NCBI GenBank assembly: GCA_964016875.1
Contig: OZ024724.1
Coordinates: 42,771,820 to 42,835,819 of the forward strand
Direction of reading: 5' to 3'
Length of the DNA: 64,000 nucleotides
Origin: Fallopia convolvulus
Taxonomy: Eukaryota > Streptophyta > Magnoliopsida > Caryophyllales > Polygonaceae
Part shown: positions 53,744-64,000 of the stretch, in pieces
Layout of the letters: every line of letters begins with the position of its first letter
Numbering within the stretch: position 1 is the stretch's first letter
The notes under the pieces: model-generated
Told to the model about the DNA's origin: nothing
The model's database searches: none
What the model saw: only the letters and a program-made list of their open reading frames with translations
Translations under genes and position numbers: made by a program

Positions 53744-55792
53744 ATGAGCTCTAACAGTCACTATGATGTTGGTATCAACAACAACAAGCCACCTTTGCTG
53801 AAGGATGGAGAATACCAACACTGGAAGATTCTGTTTGCCTACTGGATTCGAAGCAATGATTATCAGGCATGGTGTACCATTGAAGATGGCGACTATGAGG
53901 TTCCCGCTACTAAGAAAGACAACAAGAAGGATTGGGGACCCACTGAATACCAAGGGATGGAGAAGAACTTCAAGGCAAGAATGTATCTGATGAATGCCCT
54001 TGGAAGTGAAGATATGCGGAAGGTTGTTAATGTCAAGGATGCCAAGAGCATGTGGGCTGCAATCGAGCAGATGCATGTAGGAAGCGAGGATCTTCACAAG
54101 AATCATCTTCATGACGCCAAACGAGACTTCTTCAACTTCGAAATGAAAGAATATGAAACCGCCTCAGCCTATCAATCAAGGTTTGAGACACTGGTTAGTC
54201 GGCTGGATGCTCTAGGAGTTGATGAAAAAATCATTGACCACGAAGAGAGAGTTCTTAGGGTCATCAATGGACTTCACCCCAAGTATGCCTATACCAGGGG
54301 TTTGCTCAAGGAAAATCCCTTAACAAAAGTCTCAACTATGCATGAGGTGTTTGGGAAAATCAAAGACTATGAGAAATATCATGTCAATGCCGAACCTGGC
54401 AATACTTCAAGCAAGGGAATAGCTTTAAAGATTGAGAAGGCATATGATAATGTCAAAGTTGAGAAGGAAGAGTATGAAGATGACAATGATGAAGAAACAA
54501 CCATCATTACTCGAGCCATGCGAAATCTCTACAATAAAGGAAAGGCTCGAGGCAGTCGTGACTGTGGGAACAGTAGAGATAGAGGAGACTTCAAGGATAT
54601 AACATGTTACAAGTGTCAGGAGAAGGGGCACTATGCAAAGTATTGTTCCCGAGGTAACGATTTTGAAAAAGACAAAAAGGAGGTTTGTGTTGCAGCATGG
54701 GACAACGACTCTGAAGATGAACCTGAGTCTTGGACAACTTCAAACATGTGTGCCATGACCATCCAAACGAAGACAGTCGACCAAGAGGTAAACCACGAAC
54801 AATTTCTTGATACTCTTGATTCTAGTAGTAGATCTGATCTTGTTAAACTTCTGAAAAGAATGTATGATGAAAATCTAGGTTTACAAGATGACTTGAATAA
54901 TGCTGAGGAACAATGTTATAATCTGAAAAAGAAAATGGTTGTTCCCACTGAAGGTGTTACTGTTCCCTGTAAGACTTGTGGTCCCTTGAGAGAAGAAATT
55001 GACTCTCTTCGAGAGGTTAACAATTCTCTTAGATCTGATTTACTAGAACTTGAGATAGAAAGAGATAAACTTTTAAAGGAAAAGGAGAAAAATGAAACAA
55101 AGTTTTGTCCCTCTAGACATGGAATAGGTTATGTCTCGGGAGATGATGAGCCTACACCTGATGTTCCCATTCCTCAAATGCTAGAAAATAAGGATAGAGA
55201 GATTCAGAGTCTTAGGGATAAGAATACTCATCTAGAACAAAGGCTAAAAACTTTGGAGAGTGGAAACACTGGGAAAAAGGATTGGTACACTGATCAAATT
55301 GCTCATAAAATCTTTATAAAACAATCTTTAGGTAATGAACCCAAAGACTTGAATGTTGATCGTGTTAAGGAGAGAAGGCTTCAAAAACCTCACCCTATGT
55401 ACTATCTTGGCATGTACTATCAATTCTGTAGGCAGTGTGGCAAGAAAGGTCATGATCACACTAAGTGTAAGAAGGCCCAAATCTATCAAAAAAATCAAAA
55501 AAATCAAGGGAACAAGTCTTACAACCAGAATGGTAACAATGGTCAAAACAAGAAAAGAAATAATCGTCACCACTGGGAAGGGAACAGTAACCGGCGGAAA
55601 CAGAACTCATACTCTCCACCTGTTCAAGATAATAGCTTTGTTTCAAAAAGTGTTAAGGAAAATCATGAAAAACAAAGTCGAAGCAATGATGTTAATCTAA
55701 ATGAATATTTTGTTGCCAGTCCTCAGGAACATAAACGTTTTTATCCTAACCGACCCAAAAAGGCAATGCTTGCCTGGGTCGTGAAGCCTTGA
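53744..55792 (+). CDS. Copia Gag, intact, Sirevirus-like
   Basis: ATG 53744 (MSSNSHYD) is the first good start after the primer site; the frame is open a little further upstream without an ATG. 682 residues. The N-terminal part holds PPLLKDGEYQHWKILFAYWI (DUF4219 type) and the UBN2 region (AKSMWAAIEQMHVGSEDLHK, VLRVINGLHPKYAY). A first CCHC knuckle, CYKCQEKGHYAKYC, lies at residues 288-301. A long charged, heptad-like region follows (roughly 360-520, with EEIDSLREVNNSLRSDLLEL), then a second CCHC knuckle, CRQCGKKGHDHTKC, at 562-575. It would form particles and bind element RNA. Sirevirus Gags are known for such a coiled coil; one has been reported to bind dynein light chain. No pol follows, which makes an intact Gag notable: it can act only in trans or with helper enzymes. 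Confidence 0.93.
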   Translation: MSSNSHYDVGINNNKPPLLKDGEYQHWKILFAYWIRSNDYQAWCTIEDGDYEVPATKKDNKKDWGPTEYQGMEKNFKARMYLMNALGSEDMRKVVNVKDAKSMWAAIEQMHVGSEDLHKNHLHDAKRDFFNFEMKEYETASAYQSRFETLVSRLDALGVDEKIIDHEERVLRVINGLHPKYAYTRGLLKENPLTKVSTMHEVFGKIKDYEKYHVNAEPGNTSSKGIALKIEKAYDNVKVEKEEYEDDNDEETTIITRAMRNLYNKGKARGSRDCGNSRDRGDFKDITCYKCQEKGHYAKYCSRGNDFEKDKKEVCVAAWDNDSEDEPESWTTSNMCAMTIQTKTVDQEVNHEQFLDTLDSSSRSDLVKLLKRMYDENLGLQDDLNNAEEQCYNLKKKMVVPTEGVTVPCKTCGPLREEIDSLREVNNSLRSDLLELEIERDKLLKEKEKNETKFCPSRHGIGYVSGDDEPTPDVPIPQMLENKDREIQSLRDKNTHLEQRLKTLESGNTGKKDWYTDQIAHKIFIKQSLGNEPKDLNVDRVKERRLQKPHPMYYLGMYYQFCRQCGKKGHDHTKCKKAQIYQKNQKNQGNKSYNQNGNNGQNKKRNNRHHWEGNSNRRKQNSYSPPVQDNSFVSKSVKENHEKQSRSNDVNLNEYFVASPQEHKRFYPNRPKKAMLAWVVKP

Positions 55793-55819
55793 GTTGCTCT
55801 TTTGCAGGATGAAGTGAGG

Positions 55820-55909
55820 GGGAACGACAAGTGGTATGTAGAGAACTTGTTTCCATACCACGTGACAAGAAACAACAAGAATCTATCCTCACTTCATAAA
55901 AAGCACTAG
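55820..55909 (+). pseudogene. Protease remnant, copia
   Basis: In frame with Gag after its TGA. GNDKWYVENLFPYHVTRNNK has the frame of a copia protease start, where WY is followed by Asp-Ser-Gly. Here that triplet reads Glu-Asn-Leu, so the active-site Asp is gone. It stops at 55907. Confidence 0.65.
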
Positions 55910-56649
55910 AGGAAGCATTTCCTTTGGTGAAAAACGACAAGGAGCAATTACAAGAACAAGCAAAGCTAAACTATATGATCACATCAAGGTAAGAAAGGTA
56001 AGGCTGGTCAATAATATTGGTTATAATCATATGAATGTTGCATAGATCTGGTCCCAGGGGAACAACAAAAATGTTTTCTCAAGAGAGCGTATTGTGGAGA
56101 ATAAAAGGATTCAGAGGATAATATTGAGATGATGATGATAAGACCAGTGAACCATTGGATGCTTTCGGCACTGGGAACAATACTACAAACTTTGGATGTA
56201 AAATGAGTAGTTCCTAGGGAAACAATGATGATATTGTTGATACCACAAAAGTTCTTGACAATGTTCGTGACATTTTAACTGATCCCACTTCAAATCCCGA
56301 AGAAGCGCTTGGTGCCACTCCAACAAAGGACTTTGTGACCAATGTTGGAGGGGAACCATGCGTTCGGGGGAAGAGGCGGGATTAAAGTCAATTTGATGTC
56401 ACGAAAATTCAAGTCAAGAACTAGCAACAAGAAGCAATGAAACCACCACAATTGAGGGGTATAAGGTGGAATGAACCATTCAAAGGAAAGAAGATGGAAC
56501 GACAACCTGTGTCGTTGTTACCGAAGGAACAATCCCAGAAGGAACGATACAGGTAAGTATTTCTAATCTTATTCTTGATTTCTGTTGTGATTAGCTCTTT
56601 GTTCCATAGAATTGCATGCATCCATGAGAGTCTTTAGATGTTTCTATGT

Positions 56650-56742
56650 TGGGTTGAAAACCAAGTTGATGATATCCTTACCAAAGCATTTGACAGAAAA
56701 CCCTACGAGCATTTGAGGATGCTCATAGGAACAATACCTTGA
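56650..56742 (+). pseudogene. End of copia RNase H
   Basis: ENQVDDILTKAFDRKPYEHL and a short tail to TGA 56740-56742 match the C-terminal end of copia pol (the usual Q-x-AD-x-LTK-x-L string). Everything from integrase to this point is deleted. Confidence 0.8.
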
Positions 56743-57303
56743 ACTTGCAAGTCCCGGTCCATTATTCTCTCAATGATTGGCTAAGATGATCAAAACTATA
56801 TAGGGAACGATGATTTCAGTTGCTTGCTTTTCTGATTATGATGTCTTATGGTGATATGCTTGGTGAAGTGCACATCCTTTCATGATTACATGCATGTAAT
56901 TTCAAAAAAAAAGTCATGGAACAGTAGCATAAGCATAAAAGCACTTCTTTTTAGCCCAAAACGACCAACTTGATCTATGTTATCCCTCATTCTAAGCTGA
57001 TATAATAATTGGTCGTACAGCCGTCCTAAGCCATAGTCCAAGTAAACGTTTCCTATGAGCTTGATTTTTTTTTACCCCCCAACTGGACTCAATTACTTGG
57101 ACTACTAAATGTTCCCTACCATGTTTTGTTTGTTTGGATATGCTATTTTTGTCTTCTGACCCTCTTGCTATCCAAACCATCCTTTTCATTCCATTCATGA
57201 TGATGAGGAAGGGAACAATGATTCTCAAAGTTCAAAACAAAAGAGAAAAGGGAATGTGGTTTGAAGGTGGAGTAAAAGAAGTTGAGTGGCTAAGCATGCG
57301 CCA

Positions 57304-57364
57304 AAGAAAAGAAAAGAAAAGAAAAAAAAGAAAAGAAAAGAAAAGAAAAGAAAAATGAAAGAAA
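57304..57364 (+). repeat. (AAAAG)n microsatellite
   Basis: About eleven AAAAG-like units with minor interruptions, in the non-coding interior of the copia element. Confidence 0.85.
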
Positions 57365-57961
57365 AGTGATATTCAAAGATTCTTGGTCAAAGAAGTTAAA
57401 GAGGATAAGGGAACAATAAGAGAAAAGAGCCAAATAAGTGGGATATGATTTTGGAGGTGCAAATCAAAGATAGTGAGAATAAGAATCTCTAACTCAAAAT
57501 CATGAATGGATCCCTCTTTCTCCCTTTAGCCGTCATTTCCTCCACTAAAAGGTTTTCTTTTGATGTTTTTGGTGTTTTGCTTACTGTTCCCGTGACTACC
57601 TATGATCTTACTATGTTATGTGTCTGTGATGGTTATGTAATCTTTGCCCAAAATTCTATAATGACAACTTTATGATGATGAGTTTAAGTTCTGTGCATTG
57701 TTCCATTAGTATGGTATTTTGATCATTTGATGATGCCAAAAGGGGGAAGTATGGAAAATTGCAGAGATGCGCTTGTTTACAGGTTTAGAAAACGGTTCTC
57801 TAGGGAACGGTTCAAAAGCTGAGGGGGAACAACATCACTTGATTGCTCGTATGGTAAAGTCCTATTAAGGGGGAACATTTGTTTGTTTCATACACATGGT
57901 GTGTCTGTTTATCAACTTCATAGATGATAGGGCAATTTTGTGGTATTAGTTTGTCATCATC

Positions 57962-57975
57962 AAAAAGGGGGAAAT
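57962..57975 (+). other. Polypurine tract
   Basis: AAAAAGGGGGAAAT directly before LTR 2, preceded by TTTGTCATCATC, the standard copia plus-strand primer context. Confidence 0.9.
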
Positions 57976-58926
57976 TGTTGGATACTGGTACCATGGGAAC
58001 AGACACTGTTACCATGGGTACAGTACCGATCGTTCCCTTGTGTTTTGATAATGACAAACTCTAAGAGATTTGATGGGTTGTATGTTTCCATAGTAATTTC
58101 AGGTAATACAAAAGTATGGAAGCAGGAATGAGTTGACGCTGATGTGAGGGAACAATGTCTGCGCTTGAGGGAACAACAGCGTCTGCGCTTGGACAGATTC
58201 TAAATAAGGAAAGCGCGTCCTTTCAACTTTGGAAGATTTGATTCTCGAAGATTTGACAGCTGGAATAGTTGGTTATTAGAAGATAATCTCTAAAGATAAA
58301 ATCGGAATCATATCTCACCAAATTGGGAGTAGCTTGTGATGCAAGGAGAAGATTTCTAGGTTAAGGAAAGATCTCATGGAATATTATATTGCGAATCAGT
58401 TTGTAGAAGATATTTTGGGTGGAAAAATATTATTTCGTGGCAAGGAAATAATATTATATCAGATCCAAATCTCTTCTATAAATAAGAGTTCAGTTTAGGT
58501 TTTCAATTGACCGATCTCGACCGATCTCCATAGATATCGAGCAGCAGAGCATTCAAGTGCCATTGAAGCTTCGTGAAGGTGTTAAGTAAGTTGTTGCTAG
58601 GGTTTTTAGGTCTTCTTAGATTATTATCTTTTCGTGCTTAGGCTGAGAAGTTAGGGTTTGATAGATCTAGGGTCTAGAGATTAGACTAGATTATCTTGGA
58701 GTCCCTACTTGCCCTTGTAGCTCGTGAAAGAATTAATAATATAAGAAGTCATTTGAAATCCTCTAAGGAGGTAGTGGTTTTACTCGTTCAACTAGTTGGT
58801 TGATCGAGGTTTCCACTCTAAGAGGTCGTGTCAAACTGTTTCCTGCATAACTGTATTTATTTTCGCTGCCCAATTTACTGTTCCCGTGGGAACAGTGTCT
58901 GTATTACTAACATACTCGTTCCAACA
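57976..58926 (+). repeat. 3' LTR of the young copia element
   Basis: 951 bp, the same length as LTR 1, with five differences by direct comparison (A/G near the start, C/T in AACAACGTCTGC, A/G in GGGTGAAAAA, G/A in GCCCAGTTTA, C/T in AACACACTCG). All are transitions. Confidence 0.95.
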
Positions 58927-58931
58927 ATAAC

Positions 58932-60141
58932 AATCCATTAATTAATTTTCAGGCCACCTTGTAAACTCTTGCTTGCTAACTCCACACAAGACTTTAACAA
59001 TCCTGACCTTATGAAAAAGCAAGAGATAATCAAACAAGTGTTGCCCTTTGGTTACTGACAAAGTCGATCTAAGCTAGTGAAAGTTATTACTTTTATAATT
59101 TCTAATAAATACTCGTACTAATCTTCCATTTCCTTGGAAGAACATGCATTTGAGCATCAACTAAGATAATTTTCACCATATTAAATCAATGAATTAATAC
59201 TAGTAGCCACGGTTATATGATACGGATCGGAGTAGGTATTTGTATTTTAAAAATGATCGAATATTCGAATACTACATCCGGAAGTTTCTTTTTCTTATAG
59301 TTTTAAAAACCGGGCAGAGCTCCAAATGGAATGATTGAATAATTGAAGTTGGTGCATAATGAAAACATGTTGTGATATGAAAGTGAGAGAGATGGGATAA
59401 GATGGGTAACCGCATAAATGCATAATGGAAGTGGGTGCTGTATTTTGAAAGCATGTGCATCAGTGCATGTGCATCCATCTCTTATCGTTTCATGGACCTC
59501 CTTACCAAAGTACACTCCTAAACCCTTCTCGTCTTTTATCGTGTCCCAAGAGATAAGGTACGGATAATCATGCTTTTTGACAGCCGATAATCAAATTCTG
59601 ATTCAATTTCTCTCTAGAGATGTTATGCAACACCGTTATACATAATTTATACTATACCATATTGATACGCACGATAGCGCGTCCGACTTCCGGCGCATTT
59701 TAGGGATTAAAATTAATTAATATAATAGAATTTTATAATTCTCTTCTCGGATTTTCTTTACGGTTCTTTCCCGGGCGTCTTTATTGAACCGTTAGGGTAG
59801 CTATTTATAAATACCCCTTTTTGTATTTTAGAATGTTTATCAATTAATCAGAATTACCTTTTCTCAAGCCTAATTCCCCTTCTCCCTTCCTAATCTTCTC
59901 CTTCTATCGTCTCTTTACCTCGTCTTTCTCATCTGCCTCTAATTCTCTATATATCTATTATCTCTTCTTCTCCTATAGCCTAAACATAACAGTATCACAT
60001 ATACGTACATGTAGATGTGGAACAAACTGTTTACCACCTAAGCCAACTCTTTTTAGTATTCTTAATTCGTTGGATACTCCACCATATATTTTCTAAAGAT
60101 ATATTCTCAGTTTCAAACCCCATGTCATTCCCCTCTAACAA
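58932..60141. other. Spacer with a possible promoter
   Basis: TATTTATAAATACC at about 59801-59814 followed by C/T-rich sequence (59850-59960) looks like a TATA box and leader, but no ORF follows, because a LINE lies next to it. No other feature was recognised. Confidence 0.4.
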
Positions 60142-60216
60142 TTTTTTTTTTTGGTTGAAGGATAGACGGTACTCTCCGGCCCCTCAAGGGGGCATTTTAT
60201 TAATAATAAAAAAGGG

Positions 60217-61809
60217 CTAAGTAGTCAGCAAACGAGGGATAGCCCGACTCCTAACATCATCAAAGAGCAAAAGAAAAATCCCCTCCGGCGGGGCAAGCAA
60301 TACATGAAGTCCAATAGGAAAACTAAAAGCATAAAAAGCAAGACGATCAGCAACCATATTCGCCTCGCGGTAGATATGACGGAATTGGACTCTCCAATTC
60401 CTTCTGATGAAGCCATGGCATTGTGACACCAGGCTAAAGAGGGGGTGACTCTTCCGAACACCTGCATTAATAATATTCAAAACAAGTTGGGAATCTGACT
60501 CAAGAATCACTTGCCTGTAGCCTTTGTCCCAAGCGAGTTTAAGCTCGTTCAAGATTCCCCATAACTCCGCCATAGGTACGGTGCATGACCCTAAATTATG
60601 AGCAAAGCCGGCGAGCCATTGTCCTTCGTTGTTTCTAATAACTCCTGCAGCAGTAGCTTGCCCATCTCGTACCGCTCCGTCAGTGTTGATCTTGATCCAA
60701 CTAGTTTCCGGGCACATCCAATGGATATCCTGTAAATAATTTGTTGACGCAGAGGAGGGAGCGAAAATATTACCTGCAGCTTCATAATATTCAGAAACTT
60801 TAGCTTTGATAAAGCTACATTTATCCTTCACTTCAATTTTTTCCTTAAAGATAATGGCATTCCTCCAGCGCCATATCCACCAAAGGGCCATAGAGAAAAT
60901 ATCTCTCCAATTGAAAGATTCCCATTCACGATCCACCATAAGATTGTATATGATCCACTCCGAAAAAGCACCCTGAAAAAATTCAGCAAACAAATTAGTA
61001 ATTCTCAGCTTTAACCAAATACGATGCACCTGTTCACAATCCCTGAAGAGGTGTTCGAAAGTTTCATCGGCGATTCCACAACAACGGCAAGTAGCATCGG
61101 TCGTCAAATGGCGGCGTCTCCGCTCGGCGTTGGACATAACACCCCCTTTGATAGCCAACCAAGTGAAATGACGCGTACGCTCAGGCACTTTCAACTTCCA
61201 AATAGTGTTACAAACAGCCGTATCGATCTCCTGTAATTCAGTGAAGCCCTTCAGTAACTCATAACCCGTTGAGACGGAATAATTGCCATCAGTCGTGAGT
61301 CTCCAACTAAGCTCGTCCTCAGCATCATCATCCTGATCAACAATATTAACTGCCGCCAGTTGCATTAATGCAGAAGTAGGGAGAACCGTAGACAACAATG
61401 ACCAATTCCAGCCCTCTTGATCAATCCAGAATTCGTTGAATGTCATGCTGAGTTGGTCATCCCCCAGTTGTCCTATAACAATGTCTTTGAGAGGCCTCTC
61501 ATTGAGCCAAACATCCTTCCAGAATAGAATTGACTTGCCATTTCTAAGACTCCACCGAGTTCCCCTGATAACCACCTCCGATAACCCATGTTGAAGACTT
61601 TTCCACAAATGAGAAGCCGCCACAGATTTACCCAAAGCAGTGTGAGCATACTTATCCTTAAGAACAGTGGACCAAAGCGATCCATCCTCCATAACAAACC
61701 GCCATCCCAGCTTACCCAAGAGTGTAATGTTCAACTCATGCATGGTTTTGATTCCAAGGCCCCCCTTCTTCTTAGGCTTAGACACCTCCTCCCAAGCAAC
61801 TTTATGCAT
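60217..61809 (-). pseudogene. LINE copy 3 ORF2: zinc-binding region and RNase H
   Basis: The same frame as the reverse transcriptase, after one TGA. Blocks are KPKKKGGLGIKTMHELNITL, GKSILFWKDVWLNERPL, IWKLKVPERTRHFTWLAIKG and CRCCGIADETFEHLFRDCEQ. RNase H follows, with ACIDIC residues in WIKINTDGAV (Asp), VPMAELWGIL (Glu), VILESDSQLV (Asp) and ANMVADRLA (Asp), all intact. It stops at 60217. The 3' UTR is about 65 bases long. It would remove RNA during insertion. Confidence 0.9.
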
Positions 61810-61830
61810 CCGCCTACGTTCCCGAGTACT

Positions 61831-63531
61831 TCACCAAACAAAAGATCTAGTCACCTTGTCAATGCTCTTACATATATTAGAAGGAATAAGAGCCGTCGAC
61901 ATGGAATACACTGGAATGGAATTGAGAACTGATTTGGTAAGAGTAATTCTCCCCGCAAAACTTAGAGACTTAGCCCTCCAACCAGTTAGCTTGCTGTTGA
62001 ATTTGTCTAATAACGATGAGAACGTATCCTTGTTAATTTGCTTGTGGAGGATAGACATACCAAGATACCTTCCGAGATCCTTAGTAACACCAAATCCGCT
62101 AGCAACCTTTAAGTGCTGAATCGTACTCCTAGGAACATTGGGTGAAATAAAAAATTTCGATTTGGAAGGATTAACCCGCTGTCCTGAGGCTCTACAAAAT
62201 ATATCTAAGCACTTCTTTATCACCCGAACTTGCTCTACCGATGCTTCCGCAAATAAGAGGATATCATCAGCATAAAAAATGTGGGAGAGATAAGGCCCAC
62301 TTCTTGTCAATTTGATCGGCTTCCAATCTCCGTTAGCAACCGAATCAAAGATGATATGGCTGAGACGCTCAATGCAAACCAAGAATAAATATGACGAGAT
62401 AGGATCTCCTTGTCTCACACCCCTAGTTGCCGAAAATTGGGTTGACACCTCTCCATTCCAAAGAATTTGCATTCTAGGAGAAGTCACGCACGCCATAATC
62501 CAACTAATAAGCTTATCCGGAAGCCCTGTCATTCTAAGAGAATCCTCTATAAAGCTCCAACTTAACCTATCGTACGCCTTTTCTAGGTCAAGTTTAAGGA
62601 TCATCCATCCCTTGCTCCCTTTTTTCCTCCTCATTGAGTGCACCACCTCTTGAGCTATAACGATGTTGTCCGTAATCATGCGGCCCGGAAGAAAGCTACC
62701 TTGAGTAGGCCCAATGATCTCCATCAGAATAGGTTGAATACGAGTCACTAAGATCTTAGTAATGACCTTATAAAGGACATTACAAAGGCTTATGGGTCTA
62801 AACTGATTTATCTTGTCCGGCTTGTCGACTTTAGCCAATAACACGATGAGGGTGTCGTTGATTCCTTCAGGGAGAGTGGCATACCTAAAAAAATCCCTAA
62901 TGAAGCTAACAACAGAATCTCCAAAAATACTCCAACATCTTTGGAAGAATCCTGGTTGAAAACCGTCAATGCCGGGTGACTTAAACGGTTTCATACTTTT
63001 CAAGGTTGTCCAAATCTCATCTTTAGACACATTTGCAACAATCGGCCTGTATTGATCCTCATTCAAATTCGGGAAACCCACACTCAAAGAAGGTAGAACA
63101 AAGTCGTCCATCCTATCCTCGGTATAAAGGTTCGTATAGAAATCAGTAGCAAGCTTTTCAAGATCAGTAGCATTATCAACCCATTTCCCCTGATCATCTC
63201 TTAAACCTTCGACCCGATTGTGTTTCCGACGGATGATAGTAGAAGAATGAAAGAAGGTAGTGTTCCGATCACCGAGATTGAGCCATTGTTCTCTTGACTT
63301 TTGGAACCATAAAACTTCTTCTTGTTCGAGAACTATAGCAAGCTTACTTTGGATGTCAGCTTCCAGCACAATGAGTTGCGGTGAGTCCACTGCACAAAGT
63401 CTTTGTTGAACCTCATCTAACCTGCTTAATAACATCGCCTTTCTCTGATGTATGGAACCAAATATAGATTTATTCCAGCGAATCAGGTCCTTGCGAAGAA
63501 CATCCATCGCCTCAGGAGCCTCAGCCCTCAA
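61831..63531 (-). pseudogene. LINE copy 3 ORF2: reverse transcriptase
   Basis: Motifs are KSPGIDGFQPGFFQRCW, INQFRPISLCNVLYKVITKI, GSFLPGRMITDNIVIAQEVV, GWMILKLDLEKAYDRLSWSF, GVRQGDPISSYLFLVCIERL and the catalytic IFYADDILLFAEAS, then RYLGMSILHKQI. The frame continues into the zinc-binding region but is closed by TGA 61831-61833, where a Gly codon (GGA) is expected. Otherwise it is intact for over 560 codons. Confidence 0.93.
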
Positions 63532-63540
63532 GATCAGCTT

Positions 63541-64000
63541 TCAAACTATCAGTGACCCTTTCAAAGAAATTAGGGTGTAAGAACCAGGCAGCTTCAAATC
63601 TAAATGGTCTTCTCTTCCGATTAAAGACATGGTGGGTTCAAAAGAGAGAAGAAGAGGACAGTGATCCGAAGAAAGCTTAGGAAGGTGCCGAACCCGAGCT
63701 TCTGGCCAAAGGAGCCTCCCATTAATGTTCATGAAGATTCGATCAAGTCTTTTATGCACCGTCACCGTACTTGAAATCTTACGACTCCAAGTAAATTTCT
63801 GTCCAACATACTCAAGATCCACGAGCTCAAGTTTGTTCATCCAATTGTTGAAAGTATTTGAGTCCGCATGAAGGCCACCATTCCCTCCTTTCCTTTCGTG
63901 TTGGAACAAGATACAATTGAAATCTCCTCCCACCACGACAGGACCCGAAACCTTCTCAATAGCTTGCTCAAGTTCCTTCCAAAAACTCTTCCTTCTATCG
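63541..64000 (-). pseudogene. LINE copy 3 ORF2: AP endonuclease, partial
   Basis: The C-terminal half of the domain: VVGGDFNCILFQHERKGG (Asp-x-Asn), QKFTWSRKI, HKRLDRIFMN and KLSSDHCPLLLSF (Asp-His). After about 63625 the proper protein goes on in another frame (FRFEAAWFLHP and on), and near 63530 it returns to the first, so there are two compensating indels. The start of the domain lies beyond base 64000. Confidence 0.88.

Larger units (their letters stand above)
55793..57960 (+). other. Non-coding interior of the young copia element
   Basis: This stands where pol (about 4 kb) should be. It keeps a protease scrap (55820-55909) and the last codons of RNase H (56650-56742), and otherwise no domain. 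GGGAACA or TGTTCCC words occur throughout. Purine tracts of GGGGGAA type lie at 57740-57760, 57819-57827 and 57866-57874. Confidence 0.75.
52734..58931 (+). mobile_element. Young gag-only copia element, Sirevirus-like
   Basis: Two 951-bp LTRs (52739-53689 and 57976-58926) differ at only five positions, all transitions. There is a perfect tRNA-Met primer site, an intact 682-aa Gag, a protease remnant, no integrase and no reverse transcriptase, a last scrap of RNase H, several purine tracts and a polypurine tract before LTR 2. The flanks are GTAAC and ATAAC (4 of 5 bases equal). Long Gag with coiled coil, the TTTGTCATCATCAAAAAGG lead-in and multiple purine tracts point to the Sirevirus group. 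It can have moved only with pol from a helper element. Confidence 0.93.
60142..64000 (-). mobile_element. L1-type LINE (copy 3, different family), 5' end beyond the window
   Basis: The minus strand reads endonuclease, reverse transcriptase, zinc-binding region, RNase H, short 3' UTR and a poly-A tail (T-run at 60142-60152). ORF2 lies essentially in one frame. The 5' part, with ORF1 and the partner of the target duplication, is outside the window. It differs clearly in protein sequence from copies 1 and 2. Confidence 0.9.

Noticed and set aside
57134..57358. 74-codon ORF with a Lys-rich end
   Set aside because: Its second half is the AAAAG microsatellite; chance frame in the copia interior.
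52734..58931. Autonomous copia element
   Set aside because: No integrase, reverse transcriptase or most of RNase H; only end scraps of pol remain.
59701..59820. Promoter of a host gene
   Set aside because: A TATA box and C/T-rich leader are suggestive, but no ORF follows before the LINE; left as spacer.

Overview
This is nuclear DNA of a flowering plant, most likely a eudicot. It is AT-rich, contains many retrotransposons, and carries a SAUR gene and a MIR165/166 gene. I do not assign a species. By far the largest part of the window is transposable element, with the few host loci sitting between insertions.

Layout. 1-14264: nested and rearranged Ty3/gypsy elements of the Athila type. They comprise the 3' end and LTR of one copy (1-2250), an inverted pol-less gag-protease derivative (2251-5232), and a third copy with 5' LTR, tRNA-Asp primer site, decayed gag-pol in essentially one frame and an accessory ORF (5233-14264). 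14265-19440: an LTR or promoter-like fragment, a solo LTR with a perfect 5-bp target duplication, a 1.8-kb deleted copia element, and a Mutator-like TIR element with a 10-bp target duplication. 20080-20520: a MIR165/166 locus on the minus strand with its TATA box. 21168-28074: a complete L1-type LINE on the minus strand with an identical 18-bp target duplication. 28075-35461: AT-rich spacer, a TRIM-like copia element (30359-32112), the end of another gypsy element and a LINE fragment. 35462-42439: a second complete LINE of the same family on the plus strand, more decayed. 42440-52733: mostly host spacer with a SAUR gene (45751-46044), a hAT-type element with a SINE inside it (48053-48893), and a GGGTGA-rich tract. 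52734-58931: a very young gag-only copia element of Sirevirus type. 60142-64000: the 3' part of a third, different LINE on the minus strand.

How it fits together. None of the elements looks fully autonomous as read here. The youngest insertion is the copia element at 52734: its LTRs differ at 5 of 951 positions, all transitions. It has an intact 682-aa Gag but no integrase or reverse transcriptase, so it would need a helper. The two LINEs share an unusual first ORF without a recognisable DUF4283 domain or CCHC knuckle. The Athila copies share a striking dispersed palindrome, TCGTTAACGA, found in LTRs, coding spacers and UTRs. The two credible host genes are MIR165/166 (HD-ZIP III control) and SAUR (auxin response).

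Limits: positions of decayed element ends are approximate, and all similarity calls rest on motif reading, without any search.
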